From assembly GCF_026684035.1 (NCBI RefSeq), contig NZ_CP113361.1:1674001-1738000 (forward strand): DNA of 64,000 bases. Direction: 5' to 3'. This document shows, piece after piece, positions 8,629 through 16,746 of this stretch; position 1 is the stretch's first letter; each line of letters opens with the position of its first letter. The notes under the pieces were generated by a model. The model had not been told where the DNA came from. It did not search any database and was given only the letters and a program-made list of their open reading frames with translations. The position numbers were made by a program, and so were the translations under genes. Source of the stretch: Methanogenium organophilum. GTDB lineage: Archaea > Halobacteriota > Methanomicrobia > Methanomicrobiales > Methanomicrobiaceae.

Positions 8629-9135
8629 TTATGTCTTCTTAATGGTCATTTGGCAGGAGGAGTCGCCCATGCACATGTGCCGCTCTGAACTGATATGGTA
8701 TTTGGGGTTCAGGCTCTCTATAGACGCCTTGCCATATGCATTGCAGAGTTCGCAGGTGTGGCGGGCTTCCGCCCCGAATCGTTCAGTGTTTGTTGCCATC
8801 GGGCACTGCTCAGTGATGATGGTCACCGAATCACCTTTTTCCTGTGTGATCCGGCACTGTAGCTGCGGACCCAGGATTGTCCTTGAGATTTCATTGAACG
8901 TTTTTGCAACTTCCGTAGCGGAACTGACCGGATATCCGATACTTTTTGCAATGTCTCCCTGCCGTTTTCCGAATTCCCGCCAGATCTCTGTTTCCGCCTT
9001 GTTTATCTCCTCTTGTCGCTCCGGTGCAATCTTCCTGAATGCCTGACTATAGACAAAAGGCATCATGTCAGAGCAACGGGTTGCAATATCCCAGCGTTTT
9101 TCGGCCGGGATCTCTCTTTGTAATTGTTGTACCAT
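8629..9135 (-). CDS. cysteine-rich sensor-like protein, MetOD1/V4R-like
   Basis: The 168-residue product has a helical N-terminal half and a C-terminal half with ordered cysteines: QLQCRIT, TEQCPMA, HTCELCNAY, and RHMCMGDSSCQM. The last block resembles the C-terminal output domain described for methanogen signalling proteins (MetOD1) and V4R-like small-molecule-binding domains, where clustered cysteines may bind a metal or cluster. The exact family is an inference. The start is set by a strong Shine-Dalgarno sequence (GGAGGTGGAG) a few bases before the ATG at 9135, although the frame is open further upstream. No neighbouring kinase is present. Confidence 0.6.
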   Translation of the reverse strand: MVQQLQREIPAEKRWDIATRCSDMMPFVYSQAFRKIAPERQEEINKAETEIWREFGKRQGDIAKSIGYPVSSATEVAKTFNEISRTILGPQLQCRITQEKGDSVTIITEQCPMATNTERFGAEARHTCELCNAYGKASIESLNPKYHISSERHMCMGDSSCQMTIKKT

Positions 9136-9612
9136 ATCTTCTCCACCTCCCCGGGTGCAGCACAGCAGGTGGTATATTCTCTGCCGGACGGTTTTCAATC
9201 CGGAGGTTCTGTCCACGAATTAAGGTCTATCCTGACCCTGCTCCTGCCCGTATCTGATTGCCCCGAAGATCAACCATTCACCGGATTATCCTCCATTAAA
9301 GGTTGTGGTCTCCATTTGTCTGGTGCTGGAAAATAACCGTTTTATGGAGATTTAATCCGGTAAATGTGCTGATTTTTATGAAATGAGGTATGTGATCCGT
9401 TCTAATTCCGGAGGGACAGCGTTCACCTTTAATATGGGGGGCAGGATGGTTCGTAGAGATTAAATAGCGATTGATTCCCGTATCTCGGCTGAAATGGGGT
9501 TGTAATTCAAAACCAGTCTTTCTGCTTCTGATATCATTGTCATCATATTTTCTGCGACCTCTTTCGTTGGGGTTATTGTTGTCCGGTTGGAGGAAAATGC
9601 GCAATATGGTTT
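9136..9612. other. non-coding interval
   Basis: Roughly 480 bp between the cysteine-rich sensor gene and the TrkA-type gene show no supported coding region; open frames present have unlikely composition. It presumably contains the promoter of the sensor gene (close to 9135) and the 3' end signals of the TrkA-type gene. Confidence 0.5.
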
Positions 9613-10284
9613 CTATGGCATATCTGTTTCTTCCTCATCACCTTTGAACCCCCTATAGATTTTATCGATGAATTCGACACGGGTGGTGATCAGGATCTCA
9701 TCTCCTTCCTCAATGGTGGGATTGTCGGTATACAGAAGAAAATCACTGTTTCTGTAGATCCCGATATAAATGCTCTTTTTGGGAAGTCTCACCTCTGTAA
9801 GGGGGGTACCAGCGAATTTCTTTCCTGCAATGACGCTGATGAACCGGACATCTCCTCGCATCATGGTCGACAATTCGATGGTATCAATGCCGCGAAGGGT
9901 GTGGAAAATACTGTTTGATGTTGTCTGGGGGGAGTTGACAACATGATGAAATCCAAGCCGTTTTGCGACGGTCATAAACTGGATGTCATCGGTGGTGATG
10001 ATGATCTCCGGGACATTGAACTGTTTGGCAATCAGCCCGATGATGATGTTGTCCTGGTCATGACTGGTGCATGCGACGATGGCATCGGCATTCTCAATCT
10101 CTGCTTTTTCCAGAATGTCGGGACGGGTACCTTCCGCATTGATTATGGTGCAGTCAAGGGTTTCTGACAGCTCTTTTGCCCGGTTTGGATTACGTTCGAT
10201 GAGAATGACCTCTGACCCTGTCTGGATTAGTGTCCGTGCAAGGTTGATACCCAGTGCACTTCCTTCCACAATGATGACCCGCAT
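9613..10284 (-). CDS. trkA: TrkA-family potassium uptake regulator (RCK)
   Basis: The 223-residue protein starts with an NAD-binding Rossmann strand (MRVIIVEGSALGINLARTL, with GSALG in the place of GxGxxG) ending in an acidic residue (VILIERNP), followed by the TrkA-N domain and a TrkA-C/RCK_C domain (FAGTPLTEVRLPKKSIYIGI ... EEGDEILITT). It would bind a nucleotide and gate a TrkH or TrkG type channel from the cytosolic side. A TrkH gene lies about 15 kb away at 25930-27396. GAGGAG about 6 bases upstream of the ATG at 10284 decides the start against an open upstream extension. Confidence 0.88.
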   Translation of the reverse strand: MRVIIVEGSALGINLARTLIQTGSEVILIERNPNRAKELSETLDCTIINAEGTRPDILEKAEIENADAIVACTSHDQDNIIIGLIAKQFNVPEIIITTDDIQFMTVAKRLGFHHVVNSPQTTSNSIFHTLRGIDTIELSTMMRGDVRFISVIAGKKFAGTPLTEVRLPKKSIYIGIYRNSDFLLYTDNPTIEEGDEILITTRVEFIDKIYRGFKGDEEETDMP

Positions 10285-10373
10285 AATGGCTCCTCGGTTC
10301 CCTTTCTTTTCACGAATGGGTATATACATGCCGCCTGCGTCTGGTGTCACCGATAAGCAGGGAGGGTTACTCG

Positions 10374-10724
10374 TTACGTGATCTCGAACTCGATCGCCTC
10401 TTTTTCGAGGAAGTAGCCCAAGACGGTTCGGATGACGACGACCACCGCGAGCATGATCAGCTCCTCCTGTGACGGATTGAGGACTGTTGCGAGGATGTCT
10501 GCTGCGATGAGAAACTCCAGGCCGAAGACGATCCTGCTCGTGAGGTGCATCCGTATCTGGTTATAGGGGGTCCGGATTCGCTTCGTTTCGAGAAGGGCCA
10601 CCTGCACGGCCGCCCGGATGCCGCCGTAGATGATGAGCGCCGCCCCCACCATCTCGAAGAAGAAGGTGAGTACCTGGAGCACGGTAAAGAAGGTGGCGTA
10701 GAGATCGACGGACGCGAGGTTCAT
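10374..10724 (-). CDS. DUF1622 membrane protein
   Basis: The 116-residue protein has three hydrophobic helices and matches the DUF1622 family, including the stretch GAALIIYGGIRA and the central HLTSRIVFGLEFLIAADIL. The function of the family is unknown. It is the last gene of a minus-strand series that starts with the SLC13 permease at 15074, 46 bp downstream of a YeeE half-transporter, and may be co-transcribed with it. Confidence 0.85.
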   Translation of the reverse strand: MNLASVDLYATFFTVLQVLTFFFEMVGAALIIYGGIRAAVQVALLETKRIRTPYNQIRMHLTSRIVFGLEFLIAADILATVLNPSQEELIMLAVVVVIRTVLGYFLEKEAIEFEIT

Positions 10725-10770
10725 GGGCAGATGATGGGATGCAGCATATATATACTTCGTCGTCGCCGTC

Positions 10771-11328
10771 CTACAGGCCGAAATACTCCATTCCCGCGAG
10801 GAGACAGATGATCAGGACGGTCACCGGGATGATGACATACCACGGGTTGACCCGGAGGGCGTCCGGGATGGTCATTGACCGAAAGACCCCCTTCGAGAGG
10901 ACCGTTTCATCCAGTGCGGGGTATGCCGCCGCAAAGATCCCGGCACCGACGAGAATGCCCGTGACCCCGCCCGCAAGGGCGTCGAGGGCACCCCGGCCCA
11001 CGGCCCCTGCGACAGTGCCGGGACAGTAGCCGAGGACGGCAAATCCCATCCCGAAGATGATACCGCCTACCACGGTCGAGCCGACGGAGCCGGGTTTGGG
11101 ATGGAGTTCTACCATCCCGCGGGACTTCATCGCATAGACGCCCACCATCCCGACGACGACCGCAGTGAGCATCACCTTCACCACGGTGAAGTCGGTCAGG
11201 AGGAGCTGACCGAGGATGACGTCATACTCGGTGACGCCGCCCGCGTATAAGCAGACGCCGAACCCGAGGCCGAGGACAAACCCGAGAATCCGCTGGCGCC
11301 CTTTGTCTTCGTGCAGGTCTTTAAACAT
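10771..11328 (-). CDS. YeeE/YedE-family (DUF6691-like) sulfur transporter subunit
   Basis: The 185-residue membrane protein carries the YeeE/YedE features: GFVLGLGFGVCLYAGGV near the start and GMGFAVLGYCPGTVAGAVG in the middle, with the GYCPG motif whose cysteine is equivalent to those shown to pass thiosulfate in the bacterial YeeE. The N-terminus is cytosolic and charged. It is one half of a two-protein transporter; the other half starts 12 bp upstream in the same operon. Thiosulfate or a related sulfur species is the probable substrate. Confidence 0.85.
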   Translation of the reverse strand: MFKDLHEDKGRQRILGFVLGLGFGVCLYAGGVTEYDVILGQLLLTDFTVVKVMLTAVVVGMVGVYAMKSRGMVELHPKPGSVGSTVVGGIIFGMGFAVLGYCPGTVAGAVGRGALDALAGGVTGILVGAGIFAAAYPALDETVLSKGVFRSMTIPDALRVNPWYVIIPVTVLIICLLAGMEYFGL

Positions 11329-11340
11329 CCGTTTCCCTCC

Positions 11341-11841
11341 TCACCAGAGCACCCCGTATAGTAGGAATGCACTCACAATCCCTGAGAGGAAGAAGACAAT
11401 TACTGCGATCCAGCTCGATATCGCAAGCTGCAGGGTACCGCTGATACCGTGGCCGCTCGTGCAGCCGCCCGCCCAGCGGGACCCGAGGCCCATCAGGATG
11501 CCGCCAGCAAAAGCGACGGCAAGCCGGAGGCCGGAGTCGTAGCCGAAGGTCTCGCCGAAGAGCGTCGGCACCCATACGAGTGCAAACCCTCCGGTCGCGA
11601 CCGCCGCGACGAACGCTCCCACGAAGATGCCTGCGACGAGCATCCATTCCCAGTCCACTTCCGGGGCGAACTTCTGGTAATAGGGCTTTTCTTCGGTCTT
11701 TTTGCCCCGGAAGAGGCGTTCAATCATGCCGCTTGTACGGGCATACGCGGTCGAGCAGCCGAGCGGCCGGTTCGAGAGGAGAAACGCTGCCCAGGAGAGG
11801 CAGCCGATGCCCGCTCCCGCAAGATACGGTGTCCAGTCCAT
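11341..11841 (-). CDS. YeeE/YedE-family sulfur transporter subunit
   Basis: The 166-residue protein is the second half of a split YeeE/YedE transporter. Motifs are NRPLGCSTAYARTSG near the N-terminus and GSRWAGGCTSGHGISG in the middle; the cysteines in GCST and GGCTSGHG are the family's sulfur-relaying positions. About four to five hydrophobic helices are visible. It sits between the persulfide dioxygenase-rhodanese gene (31 bp upstream) and the other half (12 bp downstream). This supports a sulfur-import or sulfur-trafficking role. Confidence 0.87.
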   Translation of the reverse strand: MDWTPYLAGAGIGCLSWAAFLLSNRPLGCSTAYARTSGMIERLFRGKKTEEKPYYQKFAPEVDWEWMLVAGIFVGAFVAAVATGGFALVWVPTLFGETFGYDSGLRLAVAFAGGILMGLGSRWAGGCTSGHGISGTLQLAISSWIAVIVFFLSGIVSAFLLYGVLW

Positions 11842-11872
11842 CTGTATTTCCTCCTCAGTACCGCTCCCCCTC

Positions 11873-13261
11873 TCACGCCGGGAAAAATCCGGCGGCGATG
11901 TACCCCCGCATTCCTCCGGCGGCGTTGGAGACGTCGGTGAATCCCTGCTGTTTCAGGAGACTGGAGGCGAGACTGGACCGGATGCCCGAACCACACATCA
12001 CAATCGTCGGGCGGGCGGGGTCAAGCTCGGCGGCCCGCGTCCGCAGATCCATCGTGAGAATGTTCACCGCTTCCGGGATGTGCTGTATGTTATACTCGTC
12101 TGCAGCCCGGACGTCGACGAGCACGGTCCCTTCTTCCTGCAGTTTTGCATGCACCTTCTCCGGCGAGAGCTGTGGGACGGTGTCCGTTTCATACCCGGCG
12201 CTCACCCAGGCGTGGGTACCGCCTTCGAGATAACCGATGGCACGGTCGAGGCCGACGCGGCGAAGGTACGTCACGGCTTCACGTGCCTCACGTGCCTCGA
12301 CGGGAATCTCGGTGACGAGCAGGATGTCTTTCTCCGGGGGGAGCACCCAGCCCGCATTGGTCGGGAAGTTTCCGGATATGTCGATGTGGTAGCTGCCGGG
12401 GATGTGCTGCCCCCCGAAGGCCGTATAGCTCCGGATATCCACCACGATCGTGTCGTCGCGCTGCATCTCGGCATGGAACTGTGCCGGGGTCAGCACTTTC
12501 AGGACGGGGAGGGTCCGCACAAGTGCGGGCCCCTGCCGGTTGATGTCGCTGCACCGGGCGAAGTGGTCGGGTGCGGGCGGCATGCCGACTGTGAGCGACT
12601 GGATGAAGGCGTCGGTCCCGGCGATGTTGAGCGCCGGGTTGTAGCGGTTCTCGTAGCCGATGGTCGAAAACCGCATCGCCCCCATCGCCTTTCCGCAGAG
12701 GGAACCCTGCCCGTGCGCCGGGAATACGAGGCATTCGGGAGGAAGGGTCATCACCTTGGTGTGCAGGTTCGTGTAGAGTTTCTCCGCAAGCTCTTCGGCA
12801 CGCCCCGGAAAGAGGTCCGGGCGCCCGACATCCCCCACAAAGAGCGTGTCGCCGGTGAATGCGGCGACGGGTGTCTCCCCCCGTGCGGTGTCGGCAACGC
12901 AGTAGACGAGGCAGTCGGGGGTGTGGCCGGGCGTCTCGAGAACCGAGAACGCCAGGTGATCGATGGCGAAGGTGTCGCCCCCGGAGAGCGGCACGTGGTC
13001 GAAGGCGCAGTTGCCCGCGGCCGGTGCGTAGATGGGGGCCCCGGTCACGTCGGCAAGATCCATATGGCCCGAGACGAAGTCCGCGTGCAGGTGCGTCTCG
13101 AGGATATGCGTGATCTTCAGCCCCTCTGTCTCGGCCGCCCCGAGATACCAGTCGATGTCGCGGCTCGGGTCCACGATGGCGCAGTGGTGCTCCCCGCCGA
13201 TGAGATACGAACTGTGAGCGATCTTCTCGATAAAGAACTGTTTCAAGAGCATGGCAATCAT
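11873..13261 (-). CDS. CstB-like persulfide dioxygenase-rhodanese fusion
   Basis: The 462-residue protein has three parts. Residues 1-250 form a metallo-beta-lactamase domain of the ETHE1/CstB type: THLHADFVSGH (His57, His59), PGHTPDC (His113), FTGDTLF (Asp138) and FPAHGQGS (His183). Residues about 255-355 are a rhodanese-like domain with no cysteine at its active loop. Residues about 365-462 form a complete rhodanese with VMCGSGIRSS (Cys423). This order matches CstB, which oxidises persulfides and makes thiosulfate. It lies between an SLC13 permease (19 bp away) and the YeeE pair. ATGs at 13261 and 13252 are both possible starts. Confidence 0.88.
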   Translation of the reverse strand: MIAMLLKQFFIEKIAHSSYLIGGEHHCAIVDPSRDIDWYLGAAETEGLKITHILETHLHADFVSGHMDLADVTGAPIYAPAAGNCAFDHVPLSGGDTFAIDHLAFSVLETPGHTPDCLVYCVADTARGETPVAAFTGDTLFVGDVGRPDLFPGRAEELAEKLYTNLHTKVMTLPPECLVFPAHGQGSLCGKAMGAMRFSTIGYENRYNPALNIAGTDAFIQSLTVGMPPAPDHFARCSDINRQGPALVRTLPVLKVLTPAQFHAEMQRDDTIVVDIRSYTAFGGQHIPGSYHIDISGNFPTNAGWVLPPEKDILLVTEIPVEAREAREAVTYLRRVGLDRAIGYLEGGTHAWVSAGYETDTVPQLSPEKVHAKLQEEGTVLVDVRAADEYNIQHIPEAVNILTMDLRTRAAELDPARPTIVMCGSGIRSSLASSLLKQQGFTDVSNAAGGMRGYIAAGFFPA

Positions 13262-13280
13262 TCCGGTGTCGATGCTGCCT

Positions 13281-15074
13281 CTATGGGACGAAGAATATAT
13301 AAATCAATCCTGCGGCAAGGACGAGGAAGAGCACGGTCATGCCCCCGCCTGCCCGGAGGTAATCGGCGTTCGTGTAGCCTCCCGGCGTCATCAGGAAGGC
13401 GTTGACCTGGTGCGTCGGCAACACGAACGAGTTTGAGGCGCAGATGGCGACGAGGAGGGCGAGGCCGCGGGGATCGAGGCCGGTGTCGATGCCGATGATG
13501 ATGACGAGCGGCACGAGGAGGACGGTTGCCGCCACATTCGACATAAAGAGGCTGAAGAATGTGGCGAGAACGGCGATGCCTATAAGGATAAGGAAGGGGT
13601 GGGCCGCGGCAAGGAGGCCCATCATTGCATCGGCGATGAATGCGGCGGTCCCCGTCTGGTCCATCGCAAGACCGAGGGGGATGAGTCCTGCGAGAAGAAA
13701 GACGGTCCGCCAGTCGATGGCCCGGTAGGCCTCGCTGATGGTGATGACACCCCCGAGGATCATCCCGAGGGCGCCCGTCAGGAGGCCGAGGCCGATGGAC
13801 ATCCCGGTGAAGGTGAGGCCGATGCCGCCTGCAAGACAGAGAAGGGCCACCGGCGCCTTTGCGGTCTCAACCCCGGTCTCCTCGGGAACCGAGCTCAGAA
13901 CGAACTCCGGCCCTTCACCTATTCGTGCGATCCGCTCCCAGGGGCCGAAGACAACGAAGGTGTCGCCCGGCTGCATGGGGATGTCGGCCGTGTCGCGGCG
14001 GTGCTCACCCTCTTTGGTCAGGGAGAGGATCACCTCGAGGCCGTGTTCTTTCCGGAATGAAACCTCGCGGATGGTCTTGCCGATGTACGGGGAACGGGGT
14101 CGGACGATGATCTCGGCGAGGCCACCGTGCTCCTCGTCTATCTCTTCGGTGTGGCGCTCGGGGTCACCGACGGGGACAAGCATGTAGTCTTCAACAAACT
14201 GTTCGGTATCCTCCTCGATCCCGAGAAGGGAGAGAACCTGCCCTTCGGCGAAGACGGAGTAGCGCCAGGGTGCGTAGAGGATATCCCGCCCGGTCTTCAC
14301 GGCAACGAGGTGGAGGCCGTACCGGCGTTTGAGGGCGACATCCTCCCGTGTCATGCCGACGATGGGGCTCTCCTTCGGTACGATGAAGTGGTGCATTTTT
14401 CGCGGGAGCTGCCATGTCTCGATGATCTCCTGCTGGCCCGCCGTTTTTCTCCCGTCCCGGTCTTCTGTCGGGAGAATATATCGGCCAAAGAGGAGGAAGT
14501 AGAGGATGCCCGCCCCGAGAAGGGCGAGACCGACGGGGGTGACGGCAAAGATGCCGAACGGTGACTGCCCCGCCTGCACGAGGAGGTCGTTTAAGAGGAT
14601 GAGCGGGGACGACCCGACCATGGTGATGGTCCCCCCGAGGATGGCCATGAACCCCATCGGCATGACGAGCCGGGTGCGGGGGATGCCGGTCTTTTTGGAG
14701 ATGCGCAGGATGGCGGGGAGAAAGAGCGCCGCAGATCCGATGTTCTGCATGAACCCCGATATCACGGCCGTTACGGCGGAGATGATGACCATCAGTTTCT
14801 GCTCGCCAGCCCCCGCGACCCGCACGATTCGTCGTGCGAGCCGGATCATGAGCCCGGTCCGGTCAACGCCATACCCGAGGATCATCACGGCCATAATGGA
14901 GACGACGGCGTTGCTCGCAAACCCAGAGAAGGTCTGGGCGGGACTGACGAGCCCGAGCCACCCGAGGGTAAGCATGATGATGATGGCGATGACGTCGACG
15001 CGAATCCTGTCCGTCACGAAGAGGACGATGGTTGCGGCGAGGACGATGAGGACAAGGATGATCTCGGGCGTCAC
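13281..15074 (-). CDS. SLC13/DASS-type permease with two RCK_C domains
   Basis: The 597-residue protein has an N-terminal block of about six helices, a central soluble region with two TrkA-C/RCK_C domains (about residues 210-295 and 305-390, e.g. PIVGMTREDVALKRRYGLHLVAV and YIGKTIREVSFRKEHGLEV), and a C-terminal block of helices. This is the architecture of SLC13-family sulfate or anion permeases of the YfbS/SLT type. The conserved SGFMQNIGSAALFLP and MSNVAATVLLVP segments fit the Na+ and substrate motifs. As first gene of the sulfur operon it probably imports sulfate or thiosulfate. This is inferred from context. Confidence 0.85.
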   Translation of the reverse strand: MTPEIILVLIVLAATIVLFVTDRIRVDVIAIIIMLTLGWLGLVSPAQTFSGFASNAVVSIMAVMILGYGVDRTGLMIRLARRIVRVAGAGEQKLMVIISAVTAVISGFMQNIGSAALFLPAILRISKKTGIPRTRLVMPMGFMAILGGTITMVGSSPLILLNDLLVQAGQSPFGIFAVTPVGLALLGAGILYFLLFGRYILPTEDRDGRKTAGQQEIIETWQLPRKMHHFIVPKESPIVGMTREDVALKRRYGLHLVAVKTGRDILYAPWRYSVFAEGQVLSLLGIEEDTEQFVEDYMLVPVGDPERHTEEIDEEHGGLAEIIVRPRSPYIGKTIREVSFRKEHGLEVILSLTKEGEHRRDTADIPMQPGDTFVVFGPWERIARIGEGPEFVLSSVPEETGVETAKAPVALLCLAGGIGLTFTGMSIGLGLLTGALGMILGGVITISEAYRAIDWRTVFLLAGLIPLGLAMDQTGTAAFIADAMMGLLAAAHPFLILIGIAVLATFFSLFMSNVAATVLLVPLVIIIGIDTGLDPRGLALLVAICASNSFVLPTHQVNAFLMTPGGYTNADYLRAGGGMTVLFLVLAAGLIYIFFVP

Positions 15075-15272
15075 GGGTGTGGCCTCTGAGGGGTTTTGGT
15101 ATGGGTGAGATGAGGGTGGGGAGGGATATAATGGTTGGGTGGGGTTTTTGGAGGATATGGTGGTTGAAGAGAGGAAGAAGAACAGGTGGAAATGGTCGGT
15201 TTTAGGTTGAACATTGCCTTATTATGGTCAGAAAATGGAATGGGGAGTGAATTGGTGTGTTATATGAATAAA

Positions 15273-16275
15273 AGAGAATTTCTATCAACTTCCCTTATCC
15301 ACAAGTACTTTATTGCACCCGATCAATCACTGATTCATGAGCACTTTTACTAATTTTGCAATAAAATCTGAATATGAGCGTATTGCTGAATTAGGGGATT
15401 AGTTAGGTGAAGTTGAGAAACTGATCGACTGGGAACAATTTCGTCCAATTGTGGGAGAATTCTATTCAAATAAAACTGACAAAGGAGGTCGTCCCAATCT
15501 TGACGAAATCCTCATGATCAAAATGCTTGTTCTGCAGCAATGGCGCGGTCTCTCTGATCCCGAACTTGAGCGCCAGGCGAATGTTCGCATATCATTTAGA
15601 AAGTTCCTTGGATTTCCTGATATAATCCCGGACCGATCCACAATCTGGCTCTTCCGTGAAAGACTCTTTACAGCAGGAAAAGATACTGCGATCTGGACTG
15701 AGCTTCAGCGTCAGCTGGATGAAAAAGGCCTCACGATCAAGGAAGGCATGATTCAGGATGTGACATCCATCCATTCCGATCCCGGTCATTCTACTTCTGA
15801 TACTCTCCGAGGAGATGAGGCAAAGACAAGAAGAAGCAAAGACGGCATGGACAAAGAAGGGAGGGACATCGCACTTTGGATACAAACTCCATGCCTTTGT
15901 TGACAGGGACTGTGATCTGATTCGAAGAATTTCGACAACAACTTTTTCTGATCATGACAGCCAAGTCGAACTGTCTGAGAAAGGAGAAGTTGTTTATCGC
16001 GACAGAGGATAGCAAGGGGCGAGATGCAAGGGATTTAACGCAACGATGAAACGTGGGGCAGAAATCACCCGATTGGCATCAATGATATGCTTCGTAACGA
16101 AAGAATCACCCGAAAAAGATCCAAAGGAGAAAGACCGGTTGCTGCTATCAAAACGGTATTTAAAGCAGGAGCAGTGAAAGTCACCAAACTGGCCAGAGTA
16201 AGAGTCAAGAATACGTTCTCTGCATTTTGCTATAATCTCTATCAGTTGAGGACCATTGAAAAACAAAGAGCATAG
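15273..16275 (+). mobile_element. decayed IS5-type insertion sequence
   Basis: The element includes a conserved left-end segment (15273-15328) followed by a degenerate transposase gene. The same left-end segment occurs again without a transposase at 21866-21921, matching at about 51 of 56 positions, which is why I assign it to the element rather than to the host. I could not identify the right terminal repeat with confidence; it should lie within about 100 bp after 16275. Confidence 0.7.
15337..16275 (+). pseudogene. IS5-family DDE transposase, inactivated
   Basis: The reading frame begins at an ATG (15337, MSTFTNFAIKSEYERI) but meets an in-frame TAG at 15400. The conserved N-terminal domain continues from 15403 (GEVEKLIDWEQFRPIVGEFY) through the first catalytic region (EGMIQDVTSIHSDPGH). 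A frameshift near 15840 moves the frame before KKGGTSHFGYKLH, a second TAG follows DRG at 16010, and another frameshift near 16060 precedes HPIGINDMLRNERITRK and the terminal FSAFCYNLYQL segment. Two stops and two frameshifts mean that no functional transposase can be made. Confidence 0.85.
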
Positions 16276-16401
16276 AGCGATAACTATCTGATAAAGATGA
16301 AATCCAGCTGGGTGAAACGGATTAAATGAAGTAAGATTCTGTAGCTATTGGTGGGATTTTAAAAAATGGGATAATAGTAATCCTCTGTAAATAATTCATA
16401 A

Positions 16402-16646
16402 CCTAAGTTTGCCACTTCACTCAATTTCCTCAAATTGTGGCGAAATAGAATTTGACAGTTCTAGGTATTCATAAAAATATTCCAAAAATCTCCTCATTTT
16501 GAGCTCAAATTTCATGCGGCACTGACATTCAGACAATAAAACTTGCATTTTTCTCACAAATTTGACTCTACTGTCAAATTCAATAGCGATTATTTTGGAG
16601 ATTTTTGGGCATGAAGTTCCTCTAGAGGTCAAATGGCAAACTTAGG
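16402..16646. mobile_element. 245-bp MITE-like element
   Basis: The element begins CCTAAGTTTGCCA and ends TGGCAAACTTAGG, a perfect 13-bp terminal inverted repeat. It is flanked on both sides by the direct repeat TCATAA (16396-16401 and 16647-16652), a 6-bp target-site duplication. Inside there are further inverted pairs: GAATTTGACAG with CTGTCAAATTC, and CCAAAAATCTCC with GGAGATTTTTGG. It encodes no transposase; the short open frame within it is a by-product of the inverted sequence. These features define a non-autonomous miniature transposable element. Confidence 0.8.
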
Positions 16647-16746
16647 TCATAACTCGAAACTGCATTTAAAGTGGATTTTCAACAGTGGAAAAAGAAGCGA
16701 GAGGGCTTGGTCTCGATTTATTAAAAGAATTCATTCAGAAAAATGA

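Noticed and set aside
9296-9604. 102-codon minus-strand frame between the sensor and trkA genes
   Set aside because: Composition is unlike a protein (many Asn, Arg, His, Pro without hydrophobic periodicity) and no ribosome-binding site is present.
11702-13405. Very long open frame on the plus strand opposite the persulfide dioxygenase-rhodanese gene
   Set aside because: It is antisense to a clearly identified gene of high GC content, where reverse frames lack stops by chance. Its product is rich in Arg, Gly and His with no recognisable domain.
15400-15402. In-frame TAG in the transposase as a possible pyrrolysine codon
   Set aside because: The same gene has another stop and two frameshifts, so it is decayed. 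Pyrrolysine use is not expected in Methanomicrobiales and would not restore the frame.
16417-16632. 71-codon minus-strand frame inside the MITE
   Set aside because: The element is full of inverted repeats and the frame spans nearly its whole length; the product shows no domain or start signal.
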